NCBI GenBank assembly: GCA_963726775.1
Contig: CAVSDL010000007.1
Location: 186,001-250,000, forward strand
Direction of reading: 5' to 3'
DNA: 64,000 nt
Origin: CAIWHR01 sp963726775
GTDB lineage: Bacteria; Pseudomonadota; Gammaproteobacteria; Burkholderiales; Casimicrobiaceae
The number at the start of each line of letters is the position of its first letter. The first letter of the stretch is position 1. Under the pieces are notes generated by a model. It saw only the letters and a program-made list of their open reading frames with translations, did not search any database and had not been told where the DNA came from. Of the stretch, positions 1 to 7,746 are shown piece by piece. A program made the translations under genes and the position numbers.

Positions 1-1
1 C

Positions 2-427
2 CCGCAGGGGCACGGAAGCTGGATCCTCGGTGTCGTGCGCCGGATGAAACGTCTCACCACCGACCGCGCCGAGATCGGACTGCAGGTGATCGCGAACATG
101 ATGGTCAGCGTCGACCTGATCGAGCAGCAAAAACCTCTCGTCAGCTCGCAGACGGTCGATACCGAGGCGCCGACGATCAACGGCCGCAGCTTCTACGGCC
201 TGTTCCTGTCGCTGCGCAAGCGGGACGGCGATCCTGCCGTGCAGTCGCTGATCGTGCCCGCCGTCGAGTACCAGCCGGCAAAGCGCTTCAAGCTCCAGAC
301 ATCCAAGTCGACGAACGCGATCCGGCTCGGGCGACTGCTGGAGCAGCAGCCGGACTGGGTCTGGACGGCGGTCGAGCCGCACGAGCTCTCGGGCAATGCC
401 GCGGATGCCGTCGTCAGCAGCCTTTGA
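2..427 (+). CDS. C-terminal part of an unrecognised protein, 5' end outside the window
   Basis: The reading frame is open from the first bases of the window to a TGA at 425-427, so the start of this gene lies upstream. About 141 residues are visible. An ATG at 44 exists but has no ribosome binding site, and the frame before it reads as coding. The visible part opens with a GVVRRMKRL stretch and has alternating hydrophobic and polar residues that suggest a small beta-rich domain. There is no membrane segment. I do not recognise the family. A PilZ-like regulatory domain is one possibility, from general look only. The stop lies 11 bases before the chosen start of the acyl-CoA synthetase, so the two may be co-transcribed. 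Confidence 0.6.
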   Translation, partial: PQGHGSWILGVVRRMKRLTTDRAEIGLQVIANMMVSVDLIEQQKPLVSSQTVDTEAPTINGRSFYGLFLSLRKRDGDPAVQSLIVPAVEYQPAKRFKLQTSKSTNAIRLGRLLEQQPDWVWTAVEPHELSGNAADAVVSSL

Positions 428-437
428 CGTTTCGCGC

Positions 438-2093
438 ATGCCCATCGACCGTTACGCGGAGATCCACAAAGAGTACCGCTGGGAGGTGCCGGCCGAGTTC
501 AACATCGCGCACGCCTGCTGCGGCCGCTGGGCCGGCGACCGCGCGCGCTTCGCCCTGTACTGGGAAGACGAATCCGGCGCGACCGCCGCGCATACGTTCT
601 GGGATCTGCAGCAACAGGCGAACCGCCTCGCCAACGCGCTCGCCGCCATGGGAATCGCGCGCGGGGATCGGGTCGCGCTGATCCTTCCGCAGCGCCCGGA
701 AACGGTCGTCGCGCACATCGCCGCGTACCAGCTGGGCGCGGTCGCGGTGCCGTTGTCTTTCCTCTTCGGTCCCGATGCGCTCGAGTACCGGCTCAACAAT
801 TCGGGAGCCAAGATCGCGTTCGTCGACCCGCAATCGCTGCCGAGCCTTGCGCCGATCCGCGACCGCTGCCCGGGCGTTGTCCGCGTGGTCGGGGTCGCGG
901 GCGCGCGGGAATCCTGGATCGATTCCTACGAGTCGCTGCTCGCGAAGGCATCCCCGCGATTCACACCCGTCGCGACGAAATGCACCGATCCCGCGCTGCT
1001 GATCTACACCAGCGGCACGACCGGCCCGCCGAAGGGCGCCCTGATGCCGCAGCAATGCATGCTCGGTAATCTCCCGGGATTCACGCATTCGCACGATGGC
1101 TACCCGCGCGATGGCGATCTCTTCTGGTCGCCCGCGGACTGGGCCTGGACCGGCGGACTGATGGATGCCTTGCTGCCCGCGCTGTACTTCGGGCAGCCGA
1201 TCGTCGGCTACCGCGGCCGCTTCGACCCCGAACGCGCCTTTGCGTTGATCGAGAAATACCAGATCCGCAACGTCTTCCTGTTCCCGACCGCGCTCAAGCT
1301 GATGATGAAGGCGTTCCCGCGGCCCGGCGAGCGCTTCGACATCAACCTGCGCAGCATCATGAGCGCCGGGGAGGCCGTCGGCACGACCGTGTTCGAATGG
1401 GCGCAGGATGCGCTCGGCGTCACGATCAACGAGATGTTCGGCCAGACGGAGATGAATTACATCGTGGGCAATTCGCACGCGTTATGGCCTGCGAAGCCGG
1501 GATCGATGGGCCGGCCCTATCCCGGCCACCGGATTGCCCTCATAGACGACGCCGGCAACGACGTGCCCGACGGCGAGATCGGCGAAGTCGCCGTGCATCG
1601 CCGGGCCCCGGACGGCAAACCCGACCCCGTCTTCTTCCTCGGGTATTACGAGAACCCCAAGGGAACCGCGAGCAAGTTCACCGGCGACTGGTGCCGGACC
1701 GGCGATCTCGCCAGGCGCGATGCCGACGGCTACCTCTGGTACCAGGGCCGCGCCGATGACATGTTCAAGTCCGCGAGCTACAGGATCGGCCCGTCGGAGA
1801 TCGAGAATTGCCTCGTCAAGCACCCCGCGATCGCGAACGCGGCGGTGGTAGCCTCTCCCGACGAAACGCGCGGCAACGTCGTCAAGGCATACATCGTGCT
1901 TGCGGAAGGGCATGCGCCGTCGAAAGCGCTCGAAGACGACATCCAGCAGCACGTGCGCAAATTCCTCGCGCCCTACGAATACCCGAAAGAAATCGAATTC
2001 ATCGATGCGCTGCCCATGACGACCACGGGCAAGGTACAGCGGCGCGTGCTGCGCGAACGCGAGCGCCTCAGAAAATTGGCGGGGCCGCAATGA
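438..2093 (+). CDS. AMP-dependent acyl-CoA synthetase (acetyl/medium-chain type)
   Basis: Predicted to activate a short- or medium-chain carboxylic acid to its CoA thioester through an acyl-adenylate, in the cytoplasm. The adenylate-forming signature LIYTSGTTGPPKG is clear near residue 190, followed by the MFGQTEMN motif near residue 335, the TGDLARRDADGYLWYQGR hinge region near residue 430, and the C-terminal catalytic lysine context TTTGKVQRR near residue 535. Length (551 residues) is normal for the family. I chose ATG 438 because the family usually starts a few residues before the YAEIHKEYRW-like segment. An ATG at 396 would add 14 residues and overlap the upstream gene; neither has a good ribosome binding site. 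The stop overlaps the next start (ATGA). The substrate cannot be told from sequence. Confidence 0.9.
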   Translation: MPIDRYAEIHKEYRWEVPAEFNIAHACCGRWAGDRARFALYWEDESGATAAHTFWDLQQQANRLANALAAMGIARGDRVALILPQRPETVVAHIAAYQLGAVAVPLSFLFGPDALEYRLNNSGAKIAFVDPQSLPSLAPIRDRCPGVVRVVGVAGARESWIDSYESLLAKASPRFTPVATKCTDPALLIYTSGTTGPPKGALMPQQCMLGNLPGFTHSHDGYPRDGDLFWSPADWAWTGGLMDALLPALYFGQPIVGYRGRFDPERAFALIEKYQIRNVFLFPTALKLMMKAFPRPGERFDINLRSIMSAGEAVGTTVFEWAQDALGVTINEMFGQTEMNYIVGNSHALWPAKPGSMGRPYPGHRIALIDDAGNDVPDGEIGEVAVHRRAPDGKPDPVFFLGYYENPKGTASKFTGDWCRTGDLARRDADGYLWYQGRADDMFKSASYRIGPSEIENCLVKHPAIANAAVVASPDETRGNVVKAYIVLAEGHAPSKALEDDIQQHVRKFLAPYEYPKEIEFIDALPMTTTGKVQRRVLRERERLRKLAGPQ

Positions 2094-2494
2094 TGATGGG
2101 CAGGGGACGCCGGCTGCATCTCAAATTGATGTCGGAGCCGATGGCGATTTGCCGGCTCGCTCCCGATGACCCCCTGCCGCCCTGGGCGATGACCGCCGCC
2201 TACTGGTCGATCACGCGCACGCCCGACGAGCTCTCCATCGTGTGCCCGGAGGCTATCGTGCCGCTCGAAATTGCCGCGAGTCGCGGCTGGCGCGCGCTGC
2301 GTTTCGAAGGTCCGCTGCCGCTCGACCAGACCGGCATACTCGCCAGCGTCACAACGCCGCTCGCCACGGCGCACGTGTCGCTGTTCGCACTCGCGACCTA
2401 CGAAACCGACTACGTGCTGATCCCGTCGGCGCAGCGCATTGCCGCGATAGCCGCGCTCGAAGAGGCGGGACACACGGTCAGCGCCGTGGTGTGA
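2090..2494 (+). CDS. ACT-domain (CASTOR/ACT_7-like) small protein
   Basis: A 134-residue soluble protein. Its core, LDQTGILASVTTPLA followed by HVSLFALATYETDYVLIP, is typical of small stand-alone ACT-like proteins that are thought to bind amino acids or similar ligands. The order is a short beta region, the conserved glycine-bearing loop near residue 85, then the ATYETDYVLI strand. Three consecutive ATG codons (2090, 2093, 2096) can start it. The first overlaps the stop of the acyl-CoA synthetase by four bases, which suggests translational coupling. The physiological role is unknown. A regulatory partner role for the synthetase is possible but rests only on the overlap. Confidence 0.75.
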   Translation: MMMGRGRRLHLKLMSEPMAICRLAPDDPLPPWAMTAAYWSITRTPDELSIVCPEAIVPLEIAASRGWRALRFEGPLPLDQTGILASVTTPLATAHVSLFALATYETDYVLIPSAQRIAAIAALEEAGHTVSAVV

Positions 2495-2531
2495 CGCGGC
2501 GCGTTCGGCGTCGAACGGCGGATCGCCGGTA

Positions 2532-3110
2532 TCAGGTCCGGCGCCAGCGCTCCACAAACGCGCGGTGCGTCAGCACCCAGGTGACCGCGGGAACGACCGT
2601 CGGCAGAATCAGCGAACCCGACTGATACGCGAACGCGATCGCTTCGCGCTGCCAGGCGGCAAAACCTGTCTGCGACGCGACCAGCGGGCCCGACGTGATG
2701 GCGACAATTTTCAGGAAATCGGCCATGACGCCCCAGGCGACGAACGGGACCTGCACGGCATAGCCGATGGCCAGTGTACGCGGCCAGCGCGGCTCGCGCG
2801 CTGCAAGCACCAGCGCGGCATACAGCGGCATTCCGTACGTGTAGAGCAGCCCGTCCACATCGACGACGACGTGCGCCGACGCGTGGACAGCGTCGCCCGG
2901 TTTCAGATAGGTCGCGAACGTCAGCGTGGCGGCGCTCTGCTCGATTCCGGCCACGAGATCGCCGACACCCGCGCGCACGACGCACTCGAGCAGCAGCTTC
3001 ACGGGCCAGAGCAGCACGGGCGCACTGAAATACCAGACGGCGAATGCGAGCGGCAACCACGCCAGCACATGGCCGACAAAACGGGCAGGCGGGTTGCTCA
3101 TCGCGATCAT
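2532..3110 (-). CDS. Exosortase H-associated membrane protein
   Basis: A 192-residue membrane protein encoded directly after exosortase H, with the start ATG (3108-3110) overlapping the exosortase stop by four bases. Several hydrophobic segments are visible: a first near residues 12-35, others near 85-105, 110-135 and 160-180. This size, topology and fixed position next to xrtH match the partner family found beside exosortase H in other proteobacteria. Its biochemical role is not established; it may help sorting of IPTLxxWG-CTERM proteins at the inner membrane. A longer frame up to 3224 exists but only as an out-of-frame shadow of xrtH. Identification rests on context plus the hydrophobic pattern. 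Confidence 0.7.
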   Translation of the reverse strand: MIAMSNPPARFVGHVLAWLPLAFAVWYFSAPVLLWPVKLLLECVVRAGVGDLVAGIEQSAATLTFATYLKPGDAVHASAHVVVDVDGLLYTYGMPLYAALVLAAREPRWPRTLAIGYAVQVPFVAWGVMADFLKIVAITSGPLVASQTGFAAWQREAIAFAYQSGSLILPTVVPAVTWVLTHRAFVERWRRT

Positions 3111-3658
3111 CCCCGCGCCGCGACGGGTGCGCCACCCTCGCGCGGAAGCGTCCGCACCCAGATCAGCCAGACAACGAGGACGTCGAGCATGATCAGCGCC
3201 TGCCAGACGTAGAGATGCGCCCACTGGAATACGTCAAAATTCCATTGGCCGAGGTAGAACAGGCTGATCACGCGGACGATGTTCAGGCCCTGAACGGCGA
3301 CGATTCCCGCGGCGAGCCCGACGAGCCGGCTTTTCCACGGTGCCGGAAAGGCGAGGATCGCCGCGACGAGCACGATTGTCGCCTCGACCCCGTTGCAACC
3401 CGCTTCGATCGATACGGCAAAGCCGTTGGCGGCGCTGCGGAGGATCTTGCCGGTCGCCACGACATTGGAGTCGAATATCGTGACGAGCGACGCGCTGGTC
3501 GCCGCCAGCGTATCGGTCCATGGCGCGACGAAATACCGCTGCGCCCAGGGCGTCAGCTCGGCCCCGAACAGCGCGGCCTGCACCACCACAAACAGAACAA
3601 AGAAGCGGATCACCGTCGGCGATTCTACGGCAATTCGGCAACGCGCCGCGGTGGCCAT
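3107..3658 (-). CDS. xrtH: Exosortase H (XrtH)
   Basis: An integral inner-membrane cysteine transpeptidase-like enzyme of the exosortase/archaeosortase family, about 183 residues. The three family catalytic residues are all visible in order: Cys88 in EAGCNGVEA, Arg129 in GLNIVRVI, and His148 in QWAHLYVWQA. Hydrophobic segments lie near residues 17-34, 92-106, 112-133 and 152-170. The short length and the partner gene downstream point to the XrtH subfamily, which in known genomes processes proteins with a C-terminal IPTLxxWG-CTERM tag. No such target is in this window. The gene is transcribed away from the MBOAT gene. Confidence 0.85.
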   Translation of the reverse strand: MATAARCRIAVESPTVIRFFVLFVVVQAALFGAELTPWAQRYFVAPWTDTLAATSASLVTIFDSNVVATGKILRSAANGFAVSIEAGCNGVEATIVLVAAILAFPAPWKSRLVGLAAGIVAVQGLNIVRVISLFYLGQWNFDVFQWAHLYVWQALIMLDVLVVWLIWVRTLPREGGAPVAARG

Positions 3659-3765
3659 CCCGTCATCGCCCGGGTAACGCGCGGGCCGCGCAAGGTACCA
3701 TAGGCGCCGGCCGCGCCGCCGAGACTCGGAGCGGCGCGCGATGCCCCCGACCGGCGCCCGCCTCC

Positions 3766-5184
3766 ATGCTGTTCAACGGCTACGATTACCTGCTCTGGTT
3801 CCTGCCCGCCGCCCTGGGAACGTTCTTCCTGCTGGGCCGGAGCCCGCTGGCGGCGCAGGCGTGGCTCACTGTCGCTTCGCTCGTCTTCTACGGCTGGTGG
3901 AATCCGCTACATCTGCCGCTGATCATCGCGAGCGTCGTATTCAACTTCATCGTCGCGCGCGCGCTGCAGCGCGGCGGTCGCCGCATGCTGCTTGGCGTCG
4001 GCATCACCGTGAACCTGTCCACCCTGGGCTTATTCAAGTACGCCGACTTCTTCCTCGCCAACGCGGCGCAGGTGACCGGCGGTGCGCCAGCCCTGCTCCA
4101 CCTGGCGCTGCCGCTGGGCATCAGCTTCTTCACGTTCACCCAGATCGCCTACCTCGTGGACGTCTATCGCCGCAAGGCGCGGGAACCGCTCTTCGTCAAC
4201 TACGCGCTCTTCGTCACCTTCTTCCCGCACTTGCTGGCGGGGCCGATCCTGCACCACAGCGAGATGATGCCGCAGTTCGCCGAAACGTCGAACAAACGTC
4301 CGCAGGCAGGCAATCTCGCCGCCGGCCTGTTCCTGCTTGCGATCGGGCTCATGAAAAAAGTCCTGCTCGCCGACACGTTTGCGCCGATCGCCGATGCCGG
4401 TTTCGGTGCGCCGGCAACGCTTGCGCCGCTTTCCGCGTGGGCCGCGGCGCTCGCGTACACGATGCAGATCTACTTCGACTTTTCCGGGTATACCGATATG
4501 GCGCTGGGCGCGGCGCGCATGTTCAATATCCGGATGCCCGTCAACTTCGATTCTCCGTACCGCGCCACCGACATCCGCGAGTTCTGGCATTGCTGGCACA
4601 TGACGCTGTCGCGATTCCTGCGCGAGTACCTGTATGTCCCGCTGGGCGGAAACCGCCACGGCGAGCTCCGGACGGCGGCCAGCGTGCTCGCGACGTTCCT
4701 GCTCGGCGGCCTGTGGCACGGCGCAGCGTGGACGTTCGTGATCTGGGGACTGCTCCACGGCGCGGCGATGGTCGCCTTCCGAGGGTGGCAGCGCGTCGGC
4801 GTCCCGCTGCCCCGCGCGCTCGCGTGGGCGCTGACGTTTCTTTTCGTTACCGTGACCTGGGTGTTCTTCCGCGCGACCTCGGTCGCCGGTGCGTGCGCGA
4901 TGCTGCGGGCGATGGCCGGAATGAACTCCGTCCCCGCGTCGCCAACCGGCGATTGGCTCGCGCAGTTGCAGGCCACTCTCGCCGCTGCGCTCGTCGTCCC
5001 GCCTGCGTGGACGCTGCTGCCGCCGATCATCGGGCTGGCGATCGTTTGGCGCCGGGCCAATTCGAACGACCTTGCGCTCCGGTTCCGGCCGACCGTCTGG
5101 AACGGCGCGCTGGTCGCACTCGCGTTGCCCTTGTGCGTGCTGCAGCTCGCGCGCGTCACACCCTTCCTCTATTTCAATTTCTGA
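3766..5184 (+). CDS. MBOAT-family O-acyltransferase (AlgI-like)
   Basis: A 472-residue polytopic membrane protein that should move acyl groups across the inner membrane for O-acylation of a polysaccharide or other envelope product. About ten hydrophobic segments are visible. The family motifs are present: REFWHCWHMTLSRFLREY near residue 270, followed by YVPLGG, and the conserved active-site histidine in LLGGLWHGAAWTF near residue 320. The start MLFNGYDYLLWF is the usual AlgI-like N-terminus and sits at ATG 3766; the frame extends further upstream but that part is not coding-like. The next gene begins one base after the stop and encodes an SGNH-like protein, the usual partner of such acyltransferases. 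The acceptor is unknown. Confidence 0.9.
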   Translation: MLFNGYDYLLWFLPAALGTFFLLGRSPLAAQAWLTVASLVFYGWWNPLHLPLIIASVVFNFIVARALQRGGRRMLLGVGITVNLSTLGLFKYADFFLANAAQVTGGAPALLHLALPLGISFFTFTQIAYLVDVYRRKAREPLFVNYALFVTFFPHLLAGPILHHSEMMPQFAETSNKRPQAGNLAAGLFLLAIGLMKKVLLADTFAPIADAGFGAPATLAPLSAWAAALAYTMQIYFDFSGYTDMALGAARMFNIRMPVNFDSPYRATDIREFWHCWHMTLSRFLREYLYVPLGGNRHGELRTAASVLATFLLGGLWHGAAWTFVIWGLLHGAAMVAFRGWQRVGVPLPRALAWALTFLFVTVTWVFFRATSVAGACAMLRAMAGMNSVPASPTGDWLAQLQATLAAALVVPPAWTLLPPIIGLAIVWRRANSNDLALRFRPTVWNGALVALALPLCVLQLARVTPFLYFNF

Positions 5185-5185
5185 C

Positions 5186-6280
5186 ATGGCGGCCGCAGAC
5201 GGATCGATGACGGCGGTGTCGTCCCGCGAGGATCGACGATGGTTTGGCGCCACGCTGACGACCGCCGTGGCGATCATCGTCGCCGCCGGGACCTTCAACG
5301 CCTGGATCGATCCGTTCCAGCAATATCGAATCTCCGGCCGGTATGCTCCACGCTATTACGCGTCGCTGCACCGGTACATTGTTCCGGGGCTCGCCAAAAA
5401 CGCCGTCTACGATACGCTGCTCTCCGGTTCGTCGATTGTCGAAAACACGCGCAACACGGCGATCGGGCGCGCCTGCGGCGGTGTCGGGCAGAACATTGCC
5501 ATGCCGGCGCTCACCGCCGTCGAGCAGCGGCTGGCCGTCGGCACGGCACTTGCGTCCCGACCGCTGAAACGGGCCATTCTCGTACTCGATTTCAACGCCT
5601 TTTCGGGATCGCCCGATGCGCGCAACCCGCTTGCGGGGCCATTGCCTGCCTACCTGTACGATAGCAATCCGTGGAACGACCTGCCGTACCTCCTTTCGTG
5701 GGGCGTCCTCGTCAAGTCCTGGCACATCGTGACCGACGATCGCTCGGAACGCTTCCGCACGGATGCCGACGCGCCGTGGTGGTGGGCCGACGAAAAGCGG
5801 TTTGCCCGCAGCGCAGCCGTGCAGCGCCTCGACCCGCGCGACCTCAATGCCCAGTTTCAGCAGCCCGCGCGTGATCTGTCGGGGATGCGCGAGAGCTTCG
5901 AGCGCAACCTGCTGCCGCTTTTCCGGACGAACCGGAATACCGAGTTCGATCTCGTGTGGCCGCCGTATTCGATCGTCGCCTGGGCCGATTTCGTCCAGCG
6001 GCGGCAGCTCGACGTTTCGCTGGCGTTCAAGCGCTACGTATTCGAGGCGACCCGCGATCTCGCCAACGTCCACCTGATCGACCTGCAAGGTGTCGAGCGA
6101 ATCACGCACAACCTCGACCTTTATGCCGACCTGTATCACTTCGCACCGGCCGTCAACGAGTGGCTGATCGACGCCGCATGCCATGACCATTACCGCGTGG
6201 ATGCCTACAATGTGGACGCGCTGGGGCAGGCATTGCGTGCGCAGGCCCTGGCCTTCGATCCGGCGAGCCTCGCGAGATAG
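5186..6280 (+). CDS. SGNH-like acyltransferase partner protein (AlgX/AlgJ/DltD-like)
   Basis: A 364-residue protein with an N-terminal membrane anchor near residues 21-37 and a large periplasmic domain. A GSS motif at residues 81-83 and a DLYH motif at residues 315-318 have the spacing expected of a Ser...Asp-x-x-His catalytic set in SGNH-type proteins, so I infer that it accepts the acyl group moved by the MBOAT protein encoded one base upstream. Overall sequence is divergent and I do not recognise a named family. ATG 5186 follows the MBOAT stop; ATG 5207 is an alternative. After the stop comes a GC-rich low-complexity stretch. Confidence 0.7.
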   Translation: MAAADGSMTAVSSREDRRWFGATLTTAVAIIVAAGTFNAWIDPFQQYRISGRYAPRYYASLHRYIVPGLAKNAVYDTLLSGSSIVENTRNTAIGRACGGVGQNIAMPALTAVEQRLAVGTALASRPLKRAILVLDFNAFSGSPDARNPLAGPLPAYLYDSNPWNDLPYLLSWGVLVKSWHIVTDDRSERFRTDADAPWWWADEKRFARSAAVQRLDPRDLNAQFQQPARDLSGMRESFERNLLPLFRTNRNTEFDLVWPPYSIVAWADFVQRRQLDVSLAFKRYVFEATRDLANVHLIDLQGVERITHNLDLYADLYHFAPAVNEWLIDAACHDHYRVDAYNVDALGQALRAQALAFDPASLAR

Positions 6281-6353
6281 CCGATCGGCGCGCGGGGCCC
6301 GAACCCGCGCCGCCCCTCGGGCGTCGCCGGGCGGCGGCCGGACCCGCCGGTTC

Positions 6354-6411
6354 GCGGGCACGGGCACGGGCACGGGCGGGGCGCGGGCGCGGGCGCGGGC
6401 GCGGGCGCCGG
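6354..6411. repeat. GC-rich hexamer tandem repeat
   Basis: A run of about 58 bases built from three GGGCAC units followed by at least four GGGCGC units, inside an intergenic stretch. It lies between the SGNH-like gene and the Fur-regulated iron genes. The unit is six bases with no spacers, so it is a simple-sequence repeat and not a CRISPR. It could change length by slippage. Confidence 0.85.
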
Positions 6412-6452
6412 ATTCTGGATCCGCCCGCGGTGCGGACAAGGGGCTTGCAAAT

Positions 6453-6471
6453 TTAAATGAGAATCATTATC
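6453..6471 (+). promoter_or_regulatory. Fur box upstream of the FTR1 iron uptake genes
   Basis: The 19 bases match the Escherichia coli Fur consensus GATAATGATAATCATTATC at 15 positions, including the whole right half AATCATTATC. The match extends past the end with another CATT, giving overlapping hexamer repeats. It stands out as an AT-rich island 28 bases before the start of the cupredoxin gene, so iron-replete repression by Fur is the simple reading. Confidence 0.85.
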
Positions 6472-6498
6472 ATTCGTATTGATAGAAAGACACCCGGG

Positions 6499-6834
6499 AT
6501 GAAATCCATGAAACGCCTGTGCATCGTCTCGCTCCTTTGCCTGCTGGCCGCCTCTCCGGCACTGGCCGCCGAAGAGGAGATCACACTCGTCATTCAGGAC
6601 CACACGTTTCAGCCGTCCGAGGTGATCGTGCCCGCACGCCAGAAATTCAAGCTCATCATCGAAAATCGCGACGCCACGCCGGAAGAGTTCGAGAGTCTCT
6701 CCCTCAATCGGGAAAAGAGGATCGCCGGAAAATCGTCGGCGACCGTCTATATCGGCCCGCTCGCGCCCGGGCGCTACCCGTTCGTCGGCGAGTTCCACGA
6801 AAAGACCGCCAAGGGCGTGATCGTCGCCAGGTAG
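6499..6834 (+). CDS. Periplasmic cupredoxin-like protein of an iron uptake system (FtrB-like)
   Basis: A 111-residue exported protein. The signal peptide runs through LCIVSLLCLLAASPALA and is cut near residue 21. The mature part is a small cupredoxin-like fold, starting ITLVIQDHTFQPSEVIVPA and ending in a GRYPFVGEFHEKTAKG segment. Such proteins sit next to FTR1 iron permeases and are thought to help oxidise or hand over iron in the periplasm. ATG 6499 is the natural start; the frame upstream runs into the Fur box. The FTR1 permease starts 14 bases after the stop. The FtrA and FtrD members of the four-gene FtrABCD system are not next to it. Confidence 0.85.
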   Translation: MKSMKRLCIVSLLCLLAASPALAAEEEITLVIQDHTFQPSEVIVPARQKFKLIIENRDATPEEFESLSLNREKRIAGKSSATVYIGPLAPGRYPFVGEFHEKTAKGVIVAR

Positions 6835-6848
6835 CTTCGGGAGTTCCC

Positions 6849-7685
6849 ATGTTCGCAACCGCGGTCATCGTATTTCGCGAAGTCCTCGAAGCGGCAATCA
6901 TCATCGCGGTCGTCGCCGCCGCGACGCGCACGATTCCCGGCCGCAATCGGTGGCTCGCGGCGGGCGTTTGCGCGGGCCTCCTGGGTTCGGCAATCGTCGC
7001 GCTTTGCACCGAGCGCATCGCCGCGGCAGCCAGCGGGATCGGCGAGGAGCTCTTCAATGCCGCCGTGCTCGGCATCGCCGTGGCGATGCTCGCCTGGCAC
7101 AACCTCTGGATGTCCTCGCACGGCGCCGCGCTGGCGGCGGACGCGCGCAGCCTCGGCGGTGAAATCCGTGACGGCCGCCGCGAGTGCTCGGTGCTGCTGG
7201 CCGTCGTCGGACTCGCGATTCTGCGCGAGGGATCGGAGACCGTGCTGTTCCTCTACGGCATCGCGGCCAGCGAAGGCGGGGCCGCGCCCGCGATGCTGGC
7301 GGGCGGGCTGATCGGGATCGTCGCCGGAGCCGCTACCGGATACATGCTGTACGCAGGGCTCCTGCGCATTCCGTTGCGCTGGTTCTTTGCGGCGACCGGT
7401 TTGCTGGTGCTGTTTCTCGCCGCCGGCATGGCGTCGCAGGCGGCACGTTATCTGATCCAGGCCGACCTGCTGCCAAGCCTGGCGGCGCCGTTATGGGATA
7501 CGTCCGCGCTGGTTCCCGAAAATTCGATCGGCGGCAACATCCTCCACGGCCTGGTCGGCTACGAGCCCCGCCCCGCGGGCATGCAGATCGTCTTCTACGT
7601 CCTCGCGCTGGTATCGATTGCAGCTGGAATGAGGATCCTCGGCAGAACGCCGCGATCTGCGCCCCGCAACGCGCCGGCATCCTGA
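6849..7685 (+). CDS. FTR1-family high-affinity iron permease
   Basis: A 278-residue inner-membrane permease with about seven hydrophobic segments. Both signature iron-binding motifs are present: REVLE at residues 10-14 in the first helix and REGSE at residues 126-130. These are the REXXE motifs that carry iron through FTR1 and EfeU-type permeases. The gene is the second of a two-gene unit behind a Fur box, after the cupredoxin-like protein, so ferric or ferrous iron import under iron limitation is expected. No ferredoxin-type FtrD follows; the next gene, amiC, is on the other strand. Confidence 0.92.
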   Translation: MFATAVIVFREVLEAAIIIAVVAAATRTIPGRNRWLAAGVCAGLLGSAIVALCTERIAAAASGIGEELFNAAVLGIAVAMLAWHNLWMSSHGAALAADARSLGGEIRDGRRECSVLLAVVGLAILREGSETVLFLYGIAASEGGAAPAMLAGGLIGIVAGAATGYMLYAGLLRIPLRWFFAATGLLVLFLAAGMASQAARYLIQADLLPSLAAPLWDTSALVPENSIGGNILHGLVGYEPRPAGMQIVFYVLALVSIAAGMRILGRTPRSAPRNAPAS

Positions 7686-7746
7686 GCATTGCGAGGCGCG
7701 CCGACTTCGTCGTCGCCGAAGCGCTGCCGCGACCGTCGCGTCGGCG

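Noticed and set aside
414..1478. A 354-codon antisense frame opposite the acyl-CoA synthetase
   Set aside because: Low-complexity shadow frame; the sense strand has the adenylation motifs.
6354..6411. Possible CRISPR-like repeat
   Set aside because: The unit is six bases with no spacers; it is a simple tandem repeat.
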